Source: Terrimesophilobacter sp036833635 (GTDB lineage Bacteria; Actinomycetota; Actinomycetes; Actinomycetales; Microbacteriaceae). Taken from it: a DNA stretch of 53,913 nucleotides. The notes beneath the pieces are model-generated. The model was not told the DNA's origin. It was given only the letters and a program-made list of their open reading frames with translations, and did not search any database. The DNA is taken from the NCBI GenBank assembly GCA_036833635.1, contig DAITPJ010000005.1:1-53913 (forward strand), given 5' to 3'. Positions 33,176-40,948 of this stretch are shown here, one piece after another (position 1 is the first letter of the stretch; every line of letters begins with the position of its first letter). Both the position numbers and the translations under genes were made by a program.

Positions 33176-34707
33176 CAGCCAGCCTCGCGCAGGGCGGCAC
33201 GCGCCTCGGCACGTGCCGAGTATGGCGTGCGCACGCCCTCGATGTCGCGGTAGTCCTGGTGGCCCGGTCCTGCCCACAGGATCGAGTCGCCCTCGCGGGC
33301 GAGTGAGACGGCGTGGCGGATGGCCTTCTCCGGCGGGCTGACCTCGTGGAGCTCGGCCTGATGCTCGGCGAGCCCAGCCCCCTCGATGAGCGTCTTCCTG
33401 ATCGACTCCGCGTTCTCGAAGCGGGGGTGGTGGTCGGTGATGACAAGGATGTCAGAGTACTCGGAGGCGACCCGTCCCATCTCATGCCGCTTGGTCGCGT
33501 CGCGGTCCCCGTCGGCGCCGAAGACCATGATGACCCTCCCGTCCGTCACCTTCCGCACCGCTCCCAGCGTGTTGAGGAAGGCATCCGGGCTATGGCCGAA
33601 GTCGACGTAGACCGTCGGGCCCGCCCCGCCGGAGACCCGCTCGGTGCGCCCAGGCAGGTAGGCGTCGATGCCATCCTGCACGGCATGCCCGATCGCCTCG
33701 AGCTCGAAACCGGCCTCGACGAGCATGACGATCGCAAGACCCGCATTCGCGGCCATGTGCCATCCGATGACCGGGACCGTCGTCTCGAGCGACCGCCCCT
33801 CCGGCCCCGTGAGACGGAACGCCGTGTGCTCAGCGCGCTCGTCGAGCATCTCGACGCGCCACTCCGCGTCGACGCCGTGGGTCGCCGACACGGTCGTCAC
33901 GGGAATGTGCGAACCCTCGACGACGCGGTGCCCCCAGCTCGTGTCGAGGGAGACGACGCCCCTCTTGCCACGTTCCGGCTCGAAGAAGGCGAGCTTCGCC
34001 CTGAAGTACTCCTCCATGTCCGCGTAGTCGTCGAGATGGTCGTGGCTGAGGTTCGTGAAGGCCACGACGTCGAAGACGATGCCGTCGACGCGGTTCCGGC
34101 TGAGCGCCTGCGCGCTCACCTCGACGGCGACGGCGCGGACCTCGCCCTCCCGCATCCGGGCGAGAAGCGCATGCAACTCGCTCGCCTCCGGCGTCGTGAG
34201 CCTGCTCACGACGGTCAGGTCGCCGATGTGGCGTTCGGCCGTCGAGCTGAGGCCTGTCACGAGTCCGAGCTGGCGCAGGATGCCCTCGAGCAGGTACGCC
34301 GTCGACGTCTTGCCGTTGGTTCCCGTGATGCCGAAGAGCAGCGGTGGGTCGATGTTCGTCTGGTAGACCCACGCGGAGACGTCGCCGAGAGCCGCTCGTG
34401 GGGAGTCGACGACGACGGCAGGCAGGCCTGACTCCGCGGCGAGGGCGGCGCCCGCTCGGTCGGTCAGGAGCGCGACCGCCCCGCGCTCGCGCGCCTGGAC
34501 GGCATAGGCGGCACCGTGGCCGTGCTCGCCTGCGAGCCCGACGAAGAGATCGCCGGGGTGGACTTCGCTCGAGCGAACGGTCACGCCACTGATCTCGACG
34601 CCGTCGATCGTGCCCTCGTGGTCGAGCCCGAACTCCGCGACGAGTCCGGTGAGGGACCGTGGGGAGGGATGCTCGGGACGCAGGACCGGGGGTGTCCGAT
34701 CAGTCAC
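33172..34707 (-). CDS. murE: UDP-MurNAc-tripeptide synthetase MurE, probably not meso-DAP specific
   Basis: MurE adds the third amino acid of the stem peptide. The 511-residue protein has the ATP loop GITGTNGKT (126-134), the carbamylated-lysine helix YFRAKLAFF (Lys238) and GADGDRDATKR. Two substrate-contact motifs differ from the meso-DAP form: DNPR is DHHPR (425-429) and GKGHE is GPGHQ (480-484), so residues equivalent to E. coli Asn414 and Glu468 are His and Gln. This argues for lysine, ornithine, diaminobutyrate or homoserine at position 3, as in Microbacteriaceae. The start is GTG at 34707, 13 nt after ftsI. Confidence 0.94.
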   Translation of the reverse strand: MTDRTPPVLRPEHPSPRSLTGLVAEFGLDHEGTIDGVEISGVTVRSSEVHPGDLFVGLAGEHGHGAAYAVQARERGAVALLTDRAGAALAAESGLPAVVVDSPRAALGDVSAWVYQTNIDPPLLFGITGTNGKTSTAYLLEGILRQLGLVTGLSSTAERHIGDLTVVSRLTTPEASELHALLARMREGEVRAVAVEVSAQALSRNRVDGIVFDVVAFTNLSHDHLDDYADMEEYFRAKLAFFEPERGKRGVVSLDTSWGHRVVEGSHIPVTTVSATHGVDAEWRVEMLDERAEHTAFRLTGPEGRSLETTVPVIGWHMAANAGLAIVMLVEAGFELEAIGHAVQDGIDAYLPGRTERVSGGAGPTVYVDFGHSPDAFLNTLGAVRKVTDGRVIMVFGADGDRDATKRHEMGRVASEYSDILVITDHHPRFENAESIRKTLIEGAGLAEHQAELHEVSPPEKAIRHAVSLAREGDSILWAGPGHQDYRDIEGVRTPYSARAEARAALREAGW

Positions 34708-34720
34708 AACATCCTCTTTC

Positions 34721-36475
34721 TCACCAGGTCGTCGGGTAGCCCGGTCCTGGAGTCGTCGACGGCGGCACCCGGTAGGTCTTGAGCACCTGCGTCATGATCT
34801 TACGGAACGTCGGCGCCGCAGCAGCAGATGACTTCATGATATGCGGCTTCACGTAGGTCACGATGACGACGTACTCCGGGTTCTCGGCCGGCGCGATCCC
34901 CGCGACGGAGACGATGAAGTCGTTGCCGTACCCGCCCGTCGGCAAGGCGACCTCGGCCGTTCCGGTCTTGGCCGCGACACGATATCCGGGAATGCTCAGC
35001 TGCGAGGAGAGCCAACCGCCGGTCACGACGCTCTCGAGCATCCCGACGGTCGTTCTTGCTGCATCGGTGCTGATGACCCGCTGCGGTGCCCCCGAGTCGC
35101 GCGGCACGACCGTGCCGTCGGGCTTCGTGCAGCTCTCGACGAGTGTCAGCGGAACCTGCTCGCCGCCGTTGGCGATCGCCTGGTACGCGCTCAGCATCTG
35201 CGCGAAGGTGACCGAGATGCCCTGGCCGTAGGTTGTGTCGTAGTTCTGCTGGGTGTTCCAGTGCGAGGCCAGAATGCCGGCGGCCTCGCCCTGGAACTGG
35301 ATCGGCGTCGTCGCGCCGAACCCGTACTTGCGCAGGTAGTCGTAGCGCGTTCCGGCTGCGAGCCGTGTGCCCAGCATCGACATCCCGACGTTGGATGACT
35401 GCTCGAGCACGCCCGTGAGCGTCCAGTGCATGTCGCCGTGGGGGGTCGAGTCTCGCACGCGGGCCCCGTCGTCGGTGCGCCAGATCCCGGGGACCGTCAC
35501 GCGGGTGGTGGGCGAGGCGGTCCCTTCATTGACAAGCATCGAGGCCGTGACTGCCTTCATGATCGACCCTGGCTCGAACATGTAGCTGAAGGCCCTCGAG
35601 CCGTAGAACGGCACGTCGGTGCCGTTGACGTTGTTCGGGTCGACCGAGGGGTAGTCGGCAAGTGCCATGAGATGCCCATCGCTCACCCGCACTACTCCCG
35701 CCATGGCCGACTCCGCGCCCAGTGCGATGGCCTGCTCGGCGATCGCCTGCTGCACGAACCACTGCAGGTCGCTGTCGATCGTGAGGGTGATCGTGCCCCC
35801 AGGGGCCGCCGCCTTCGTCGTGACCGTGCTGCCGGGCAGCCGCACCCCGTCAGCGCCGCGCTCGTAGATCGCGGTGCCATCCGTGCTCGCGAGGCATGAA
35901 TCCTCGGTCGCCTCGAGCCCGTTCTGCGGTCCATCCGTTCCCACGAAACCGACGAGGTTGCCCGCGACCGCCCCGTCGGGGTAGGTGCGGTGTGGGCGCG
36001 GCTGAGGGTACACCCAGGGAATGCCCAGCTCGCGAATCGCGCGGTAGGTCGTCGTGTCGACCGACTTGACGAGCATCGTCCAGTCGGATTCGGGGTCCGC
36101 GGTCACGGCAAGGAGCAGATCGTTGGCACTGGCGCCGGTGAGCTCGGCGATCTCGGTGAGCGCCTGCAGGACGGAGACCGTGGAGACGCTCCCGTCCTTT
36201 GCGGCCCGTTTGAACGGCCAGGCGTTGCGGGGCGATGCCGTGATGTCGTAGCGGGTCACGCTGTCCGCGAGCACGACGCCGTTCGTATCGACGATGTCAC
36301 CTCGCGGCGCGGGAACGGGCACCTCGATGGCCCTCTTGTCGAGCGACTGCGAGTTGAACTCCGCGGCCTTCACGAGTTGGATGTCGACGAGGCGCACGGC
36401 GAAGACGCCCACGATCGCGAAGGTCAGGAGAACGGCGATCGCCAGTCGTCGGCGCGACACACGATGGTGGACCAT
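34721..36475 (-). CDS. ftsI: septal peptidoglycan transpeptidase FtsI (penicillin-binding protein)
   Basis: FtsI cross-links septal peptidoglycan with FtsW. The 584-residue class B PBP has a membrane anchor (about 11-31), a dimerisation/pedestal domain and a transpeptidase domain with the three active-site motifs: SIMK in FEPGSIMKAV, SSN in LEQSSNVGMS and KTGT in VAAKTGTAEV. The serine of SIMK is the nucleophile. It ends in a Pro/Thr/Gly-rich tail (PPSTTPGPGYPTTW). It lies between ftsL (26 nt gap) and murE (13 nt gap). No PASTA domain is present. Confidence 0.96.
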   Translation of the reverse strand: MVHHRVSRRRLAIAVLLTFAIVGVFAVRLVDIQLVKAAEFNSQSLDKRAIEVPVPAPRGDIVDTNGVVLADSVTRYDITASPRNAWPFKRAAKDGSVSTVSVLQALTEIAELTGASANDLLLAVTADPESDWTMLVKSVDTTTYRAIRELGIPWVYPQPRPHRTYPDGAVAGNLVGFVGTDGPQNGLEATEDSCLASTDGTAIYERGADGVRLPGSTVTTKAAAPGGTITLTIDSDLQWFVQQAIAEQAIALGAESAMAGVVRVSDGHLMALADYPSVDPNNVNGTDVPFYGSRAFSYMFEPGSIMKAVTASMLVNEGTASPTTRVTVPGIWRTDDGARVRDSTPHGDMHWTLTGVLEQSSNVGMSMLGTRLAAGTRYDYLRKYGFGATTPIQFQGEAAGILASHWNTQQNYDTTYGQGISVTFAQMLSAYQAIANGGEQVPLTLVESCTKPDGTVVPRDSGAPQRVISTDAARTTVGMLESVVTGGWLSSQLSIPGYRVAAKTGTAEVALPTGGYGNDFIVSVAGIAPAENPEYVVIVTYVKPHIMKSSAAAAPTFRKIMTQVLKTYRVPPSTTPGPGYPTTW

Positions 36476-36501
36476 GTTCCGCCTCCTCCCGAACGGGGCC
36501 G

Positions 36502-37122
36502 CTACCGCGTGATCGGGGACGGCAGCCCCTGCTGCGTCGACGCTACCGACCCGCTCGCCGGAGTCAGGACAGGCGCGCCAGAACCCGCGGTTCCGGCCGA
36601 GCCCGTGACAAGTCCGCCCTGGTCCGCGGCGGATCCCGCGGGGGTGACGGCCGTCATGCCGACCCCGTCGAGAAGCTCGTTGGGAACGAGCGGCCCGCCA
36701 TCCGGCCCGAGGCGGATGCCGTTGGAGGCGGTCGCGGCGACGGGCGCTCCGAGAACCGCACCGTCCGCCAGCCTCAGGTACGCCGTGCCGGAGTTGGTCA
36801 CCATGCCGAGCGCCTCGGCGTTCGCCGCGAGGTGCTGAGGGGATTCGAGCACCTGGAGCTCCTCCGAGAGCACCTGCTGGTCTCGCGTGAGCTCGCGCTG
36901 CTCCTGCTGGAGGCCCGCGATCTGGTACGCGCCTTCCGAGACGACGATGCTCAGGAGCAACTGCGCCACGAGGATCGCGAAAAGCCCTGCGACCGTCACG
37001 AGCGCGTAGACCGCCCTTGGTCGGGCACGCTTCTGGCCACGAGCGGGGACGATCTCGATGTGGCGCGGCCGGGGGGCGGCGCGCACGGGGCGCGGCGCGC
37101 CCACGACGGCAACGGCGCTCAT
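36502..37122 (-). CDS. ftsL: FtsL-like cell division protein
   Basis: The position between rsmH and ftsI, the small size and the topology identify an FtsL-type divisome protein. It has a basic cytoplasmic N-terminus (1-37), one membrane segment (about 38-60) and a leucine/glutamine-rich coiled coil (about 65-95) followed by the conserved LESPQHLAANAEALGMV. After residue 120 there is an extension of about 85 residues rich in Gly, Ala, Val and Pro that ordinary FtsL proteins lack. The start overlaps the rsmH stop as ATGA. The sequence itself is poorly conserved in the family, so context weighs heavily. Confidence 0.85.
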   Translation of the reverse strand: MSAVAVVGAPRPVRAAPRPRHIEIVPARGQKRARPRAVYALVTVAGLFAILVAQLLLSIVVSEGAYQIAGLQQEQRELTRDQQVLSEELQVLESPQHLAANAEALGMVTNSGTAYLRLADGAVLGAPVAATASNGIRLGPDGGPLVPNELLDGVGMTAVTPAGSAADQGGLVTGSAGTAGSGAPVLTPASGSVASTQQGLPSPITR

Positions 37123-38102
37123 GCCGCCCTCCTCACGCGCTCAGCCGCGCGAAGCCGCACGGGGGCAGACCGGGGATTGCTCGCAAGCTCCTCCGCCGTC
37201 GCTTTCTCCGCACCGCGGACGAGCAGCCGAAGGACCGGCCGGTGCTCTGGAAGTTCGACGGGCAGGCCGGCGGGCGCCGTCGTCGAGGAGCCGGCCGCGA
37301 AGGCCTGTTTGACGATGCGGTCCTCAAGCGACTGGTACGCGAGCACGACGATCCGGCCCCCGACGTCGATCGCGTCGATCGCAGCGGGGATCGCGCGCTC
37401 GAGCGCCGCAAGCTCGCCGTTGACCTCGATCCGCAGTGCCTGGAAGACGCGCTTGGCCGGATGGCCGGTGCGTCGCGCCGCGGCGGGGGTCGCCGCCTCA
37501 ATGAGCTCGACGAGTTGGGCGGAGCGCTCGAGCCTCGAGGTCGCGCGCGATTCCACGATCCTTCTCGCGTAGCGCGGGGCGAGCTTCTCTTCGCCGTACG
37601 CCCAGAAGATCCTGCGCAGGTCGGTCTCGCTGTATTCGGCGAGCACGCGCGCCGCTGTCAGCGGCGACGTCGCGTCCATGCGCATGTCGAGCGGCGCATC
37701 CTTCGAATAGGAGAAGCCGCGCTCCGCGCGATCGAGCTGGAGCGAGGACACTCCGAGGTCGAAGAGGATGGCGGAGGCCGACGCGATTCCGCTGCGCTCG
37801 AACACGGCTGCGAGTTCGTCATAGACGGCGTGGACGAACCGGATGCGGCCGCCGAACGGGGCGAGGCGTTCCCTGGCGATCGCAAGGGCATCCGCATCCC
37901 GGTCGATGCCGATGACCGCGAGTTCCGGGAACCGCGTGAGGAAGGCCTCAGCGTGCCCGCCCATGCCGAGCGTGGCGTCCACGAGCACAGCCGCCGGCCG
38001 ATCGAGGGCAGGCGAGAGGAGCTCCAGGGTGCGCTCGAGCATGACCGGGAGGTGGATGCGATCCACCCCCTGGTTGCCCGGGTCGTCGAAGCGATCTGTC
38101 AT
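37119..38102 (-). CDS. rsmH: 16S rRNA (cytosine1402-N4)-methyltransferase
   Basis: RsmH (MraW) methylates C1402 in the ribosomal P site using S-adenosylmethionine. The 327-residue protein has the SAM-binding start VLVDATLGMGGHAEAFL, IGIDRDADAL, the block FDLGVSSLQLDRAERGFSY with DAPLDMRMD, and RVFQALRIEVNGEL near the end. It follows mraZ after 106 nt, the universal order, and its stop overlaps ftsL. The ATG at 38102 follows a purine-rich region. Confidence 0.97.
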   Translation of the reverse strand: MTDRFDDPGNQGVDRIHLPVMLERTLELLSPALDRPAAVLVDATLGMGGHAEAFLTRFPELAVIGIDRDADALAIARERLAPFGGRIRFVHAVYDELAAVFERSGIASASAILFDLGVSSLQLDRAERGFSYSKDAPLDMRMDATSPLTAARVLAEYSETDLRRIFWAYGEEKLAPRYARRIVESRATSRLERSAQLVELIEAATPAAARRTGHPAKRVFQALRIEVNGELAALERAIPAAIDAIDVGGRIVVLAYQSLEDRIVKQAFAAGSSTTAPAGLPVELPEHRPVLRLLVRGAEKATAEELASNPRSAPVRLRAAERVRRAA

Positions 38103-38208
38103 GGGAGGTCCGGCCGAGGATCCCGCTTCCTGATCCCCATCCGCCCCGGACCTGGCACCGGGGAAGTGTGTCAGGGCCGAATGTCGGCTGGGAGTCAGGA
38201 ACCGGGAG

Positions 38209-38640
38209 CTAGAAGAGTCCGGGAATCACCTCCTCCGCGATGTCGGAGAAACTGCTCTCCTGCTCGGCGTAGTACGTGTTCCAGGAGTCGGTGTCCCAGA
38301 TCTCTGCATGGTTGCCCGCCCCGATCACGGTGAGGTCGCGGTCGAGACCCGCATAGCTGCGCAGGAGCGCGGGGATCGTGACCCTGTGCTGCTTGTCCGG
38401 GACCTCGGAGTGCGCGCCGGAGAGGAACATCCTGAGGTAGTCGCGCGACTTCTTGCTCGTGGCGGGTGCCTGCCGGATCTTCTCGTGGAGCTCTTCGAAC
38501 TCACGCGTGCTGTAGACGACGAGGCAGCGCTCCTGGCCGCGGGTCACGACGATGCCGGCCTCGAGTTCGTCCCAGAACTTCGCCGGGAGGATGATGCGCC
38601 CCTTGTCGTCGAGCTTGGGGGCGTAGGTACCGAGAAACAT
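38209..38640 (-). CDS. mraZ: transcriptional regulator MraZ
   Basis: MraZ is the DNA-binding regulator of the dcw cluster. The 143-residue protein has two AbrB-like half-domains: MFLGTYAPKLDDKGRIILP with PAKF at the N-terminus, and EVPDKQHRVTIPALL in the second half (about 79-95). It starts at ATG 38640 after GGGGGAGGA. The promoter region carries phased AAAGTGGAG repeats, the expected type of MraZ site, implying autoregulation. It is the first gene of the cluster ending at ftsQ. Confidence 0.97.
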   Translation of the reverse strand: MFLGTYAPKLDDKGRIILPAKFWDELEAGIVVTRGQERCLVVYSTREFEELHEKIRQAPATSKKSRDYLRMFLSGAHSEVPDKQHRVTIPALLRSYAGLDRDLTVIGAGNHAEIWDTDSWNTYYAEQESSFSDIAEEVIPGLF

Positions 38641-38682
38641 CGACGGTCCTCCCCCTCACGCTCCGGCCCGGATTCAGGTTGC

Positions 38683-38707
38683 CTCCACTTTACTCCACTT
38701 TCCACCA
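38683..38707 (-). promoter_or_regulatory. MraZ box: phased AAAGTGGAG repeats
   Basis: On the minus strand AAAGTGGAG occurs twice at exactly 10-bp spacing (38693-38701 and 38683-38691), preceded by a partial GTGGTGGAA copy. A 10-bp period is what known MraZ operators show. The repeats overlap the proposed spacer and -10 of the mraZ promoter, which would suit repression. Confidence 0.75.
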
Positions 38708-38715
38708 CAAAACAA
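38687..38715 (-). promoter_or_regulatory. putative mraZ promoter
   Basis: On the minus strand TTGTTT (38710-38715) and TAAAGT (38687-38692) are separated by 17 bp. The predicted transcript starts near 38680 and has a 40-nt leader with the mraZ ribosome binding site. The MraZ repeats lie inside this promoter. Confidence 0.5.
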
Positions 38716-38778
38716 CGAAATCGCCAACGTACGATCCCGTTTGGTCTGCTCAAGCCCGCAATTGCAGGGCAGACTGGA

Positions 38779-38794
38779 GTGGAGGGATGTGGAG
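38779..38794 (+). promoter_or_regulatory. second pair of GTGGAG repeats, opposite orientation
   Basis: GTGGAG occurs on the plus strand at 38779-38784 and 38789-38794, again 10 bp apart, with a weaker CTGGAG at 38774. This inverted cluster lies about 80 bp upstream of the main MraZ box. Confidence 0.5.
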
Positions 38795-38811
38795 GAAGAT
38801 CTGCGAAACTG

Positions 38812-38820
38812 CTCCACTTT
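38812..38820 (-). promoter_or_regulatory. isolated AAAGTGGAG repeat
   Basis: A third exact minus-strand copy of AAAGTGGAG, 119 bp from its nearest same-strand copy and just beyond the terminator of the DUF3040 gene. It may be a distal MraZ half-site. Confidence 0.4.
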
Positions 38821-38826
38821 CGGGAC

Positions 38827-38856
38827 AAAAAAAGGGCCGACTCGAAAGTCGACCCT
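38827..38856 (-). terminator. Rho-independent terminator of the DUF3040 gene
   Basis: On the minus strand AGGGTCGACT-TTCG-AGTCGGCCCT forms a 10-bp stem (one G-U pair) with a stable UUCG tetraloop, followed by a run of seven T. It lies 18 nt after the stop of the DUF3040 gene and insulates mraZ from it. Confidence 0.9.
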
Positions 38857-38873
38857 CGTTCTTGAGCGTGAGG

Positions 38874-39242
38874 CTACTCGCCGTGGCCCTCCTGGCGCCT
38901 GTCCCACCGATCGTTCATGCGGTCCATGAAGCCGCTTCGCTCGGCTCCCCGACGATCGTCCGCACCCATCGGCGCTGCGGCGTTCTTCGTTCTCCGGAGG
39001 GCGAGCAGCACGCCGCCGAACATGACGACGAACCCGAGGACCCCGACAATGGGCAGCCTCGTGGCGACACCGACGACGATGCCGACGATCCCGACGATCC
39101 CGACGAGGATGCCGATCACGATCATCCGGTAATCGGGGCGGAGCGCGCGGTTCCCGACGGTCGCGACGAAGTCGGCGTCGTTCTGATAGAGGCTTCGCTC
39201 CATCTCCTCGAGGAGACGCTGCTCCTGCTCGGATAGCGGCAT
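38874..39242 (-). CDS. DUF3040 domain-containing membrane protein
   Basis: The 122-residue product matches the actinobacterial DUF3040 family: N-terminal MPLSEQEQRLLEEMERSLYQ, then two closely spaced hydrophobic segments (about 39-61 and 63-82) and a charged, Arg/Asp/Met-rich tail. The function of the family is unknown. A GTG at 39248 is in frame, but GGGGAG spacing favours ATG 39242. It sits next to mraZ in many actinobacteria, and a strong terminator separates the two here. I infer a small inner-membrane protein. Confidence 0.88.
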   Translation of the reverse strand: MPLSEQEQRLLEEMERSLYQNDADFVATVGNRALRPDYRMIVIGILVGIVGIVGIVVGVATRLPIVGVLGFVVMFGGVLLALRRTKNAAAPMGADDRRGAERSGFMDRMNDRWDRRQEGHGE

Positions 39243-39305
39243 GGTCACTCCCCTCAGGAACGAGATCGGCGCTGTCGCTCCCCATTGTAGGCGTCCCCGG
39301 CTGGC

Positions 39306-39311
39306 TAGGCT
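39306..39311 (+). promoter_or_regulatory. putative -10 box (TAGGCT) of the polyprenyl synthase gene
   Basis: GGCTAGGCTAGG precedes the GTG at 39318 by 6 nt. AGGAG also lies there but too close to the GTG to act as a normal ribosome binding site, so leaderless initiation is the better reading. Confidence 0.45.
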
Positions 39312-39317
39312 AGGAGC

Positions 39318-40439
39318 GTGGCTGAGAGTACGCGATTAGTGGACCTGGTCCAGAACGCGATCGACGGCTTTCTGGATGCACGGCAACCGCATCTGACCGG
39401 TATCGCGCCTGAGCTCGCCTCCCTCGCCGACTACGCGCGCGACCTCCTTCGCGGCGGCAAGCGCTTCCGGGCGCTCTTCTGCTACTGGGGCTGGCAGGCC
39501 GTGAGCGGACGGGTCGACGGAGCCGACCCGCTGCCGGATGAGGCAGGTCACGACGGCGTGCGCGCTGCGGTCCTTGCCGCGGGGGCCCTCGAGTTCTTCC
39601 ACGCTGCCGCTCTCGTTCACGACGACCTCATCGACAATTCGGACACCCGTCGCGGTGCCGCCGCGCTTCACCGCCGCTTCGAAGCGGCACATCGCGAGAA
39701 CGGCTGGACGGGCGACGCCGCCGGCTTCGGGCGCTCGGCCGCCCTGCTGCTCGGCGACCTCCTGCTCGCCTGGAGCGACGAGGCGTTCGAGTCCGCCGTC
39801 GGGGGCCTCGAGTCGCATTCGGCAGCCGCTGCGGCGAGGGCCGAGTTCACGCGCATGCGCACCGAGGTCATGGCGGGCCAGTACCTCGACATCCTCGACG
39901 AACATGCCTGGCGCAGCCATCCGGAATCGGAGCAGCTCTCTCGCGCGCATCGCGTGATCGTCTACAAGTCGGCGAAGTACAGTGTCGAGGCCCCGCTCGC
40001 GATCGGCGCCGCACTCGGCGGCGGCACGGTCGACGAAATCGCTGCGCTCCGGGATTTCGGTCTGCCGCTCGGCATCGCCTACCAGTTGCGGGACGATCTC
40101 CTCGGGGTGTTCGGCGACCCTGGCGTGACCGGCAAGCCTTCGGGGGACGACCTCAGGGAGGGCAAGAGGACCGTGCTCATCGCCCTCGCGAGGGCGAAAC
40201 TCCCTGCCAACGCCGTGCGCTTCCTCGACGAACTCCTCGGTGACCGGAGCCTCACGGACATCCAGGTACGAATGCTCCAGGAGGCTGTGCGGGAGAGCGG
40301 TGCCGTAGAGCACGTCGAGCGCATCATCCGGCACAACGTCGAACTCGCGACGAACGCACTCGAGGATGCGCCCATCACGGCGAGTGCGAAGCATCAGCTC
40401 ATTCAGCTCACGGGGACAGTGACCGCGCGCTCCTCCTGA
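39318..40439 (+). CDS. polyprenyl diphosphate synthase (trans-isoprenyl, IdsA-like)
   Basis: The 373-residue enzyme condenses isopentenyl diphosphate onto allylic primers. The first aspartate-rich motif is DDLID at residues 102-106 and the second is in YQLRDDLLGVFGD; GGKRFRA near residue 46 binds the diphosphate of IPP. The product chain length (geranylgeranyl or longer) cannot be fixed from sequence. The start is GTG. Its linkage to an Rv2175c-like gene matches idsA2 of M. tuberculosis. It converges on that gene with 9 bp between. Confidence 0.9.
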   Translation: MAESTRLVDLVQNAIDGFLDARQPHLTGIAPELASLADYARDLLRGGKRFRALFCYWGWQAVSGRVDGADPLPDEAGHDGVRAAVLAAGALEFFHAAALVHDDLIDNSDTRRGAAALHRRFEAAHRENGWTGDAAGFGRSAALLLGDLLLAWSDEAFESAVGGLESHSAAAAARAEFTRMRTEVMAGQYLDILDEHAWRSHPESEQLSRAHRVIVYKSAKYSVEAPLAIGAALGGGTVDEIAALRDFGLPLGIAYQLRDDLLGVFGDPGVTGKPSGDDLREGKRTVLIALARAKLPANAVRFLDELLGDRSLTDIQVRMLQEAVRESGAVEHVERIIRHNVELATNALEDAPITASAKHQLIQLTGTVTARSS

Positions 40440-40448
40440 GCGACCAGG

Positions 40449-40808
40449 TCAGAACCCGAGCGCCTGCGCCACCCTGCGCACTTCGGCCTTCCGGCCGGCC
40501 CGAAGGGCTTCGATGGGAGCAGTCCCCAGGCTCTCTTCCTGGGTGAGAAGCCAGTGCATGGCCTCGTCGTCGTCGAACCCGCTGTCTGCGAGGACGATGA
40601 GCGTCCCCCTCAGTTCGGGGAGCGGCTCGCCGTCCCGAAGGAAGAGTTCCGGAACCTGCCACACGCCGTCGATCCGCGAGGCGAGCAGGGCACGATCCTC
40701 GATGAGACGGCGCACCTTGCTGACCCCGATCCCCAGGATCTCGACCAGATCGGGGATCGTGAGCCAACGGATGCCGTCATTCGATGCCGGGTCAGCGGAT
40801 TTTGCCAC
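40449..40808 (-). CDS. Rv2175c family DNA-binding protein
   Basis: The 119-residue product resembles M. tuberculosis Rv2175c, a winged-helix DNA-binding protein phosphorylated by PknL. It has an N-terminal helix-turn-helix (WLTIPDLVEILGIGVSKVRRLIEDRAL), a central VDGVWQVPE-like wing and a C-terminal helical region with MHWLLTQEESLGTAPIEALRAGRKAEVRRVAQALGF. GTG at 40808 gives the family N-terminus. A PknL-like kinase is encoded two genes away at 42369, consistent with a kinase-substrate pair, but DNA targets are unknown. Confidence 0.87.
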   Translation of the reverse strand: MAKSADPASNDGIRWLTIPDLVEILGIGVSKVRRLIEDRALLASRIDGVWQVPELFLRDGEPLPELRGTLIVLADSGFDDDEAMHWLLTQEESLGTAPIEALRAGRKAEVRRVAQALGF

Positions 40809-40885
40809 GGTTAAAGACTGCCAGAACCCGCGGGCGCGGCAACCGCGACACGGTTGTCGGCCCACAGTTAACTTGAATCACATCC

Positions 40886-40922
40886 GTCACACTAATTGAC
40901 ACCAGATGCTTTCTGTGACAAT
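40886..40922. promoter_or_regulatory. regulatory island before the LysM gene
   Basis: This AT-rich stretch holds a perfect -35 (TTGACA, 40896-40901), an extended -10-like TGTGACAAT (40914-40922) and a 6-bp inverted repeat GTCACA (40886-40891) / TGTGAC (40914-40919) that brackets the promoter. The TTGACA-to-GACAAT spacing is 15 bp, shorter than ideal. It suggests a regulated promoter for the secreted LysM protein. Confidence 0.4.
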
Positions 40923-40948
40923 TTTGTTGAGTCGACTGGGGAATCATC

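Noticed and set aside
39243..39248. GTG at 39248 as the start of the DUF3040 gene
   Set aside because: The ribosome binding site GGGGAG would touch the GTG; its spacing suits ATG 39242.
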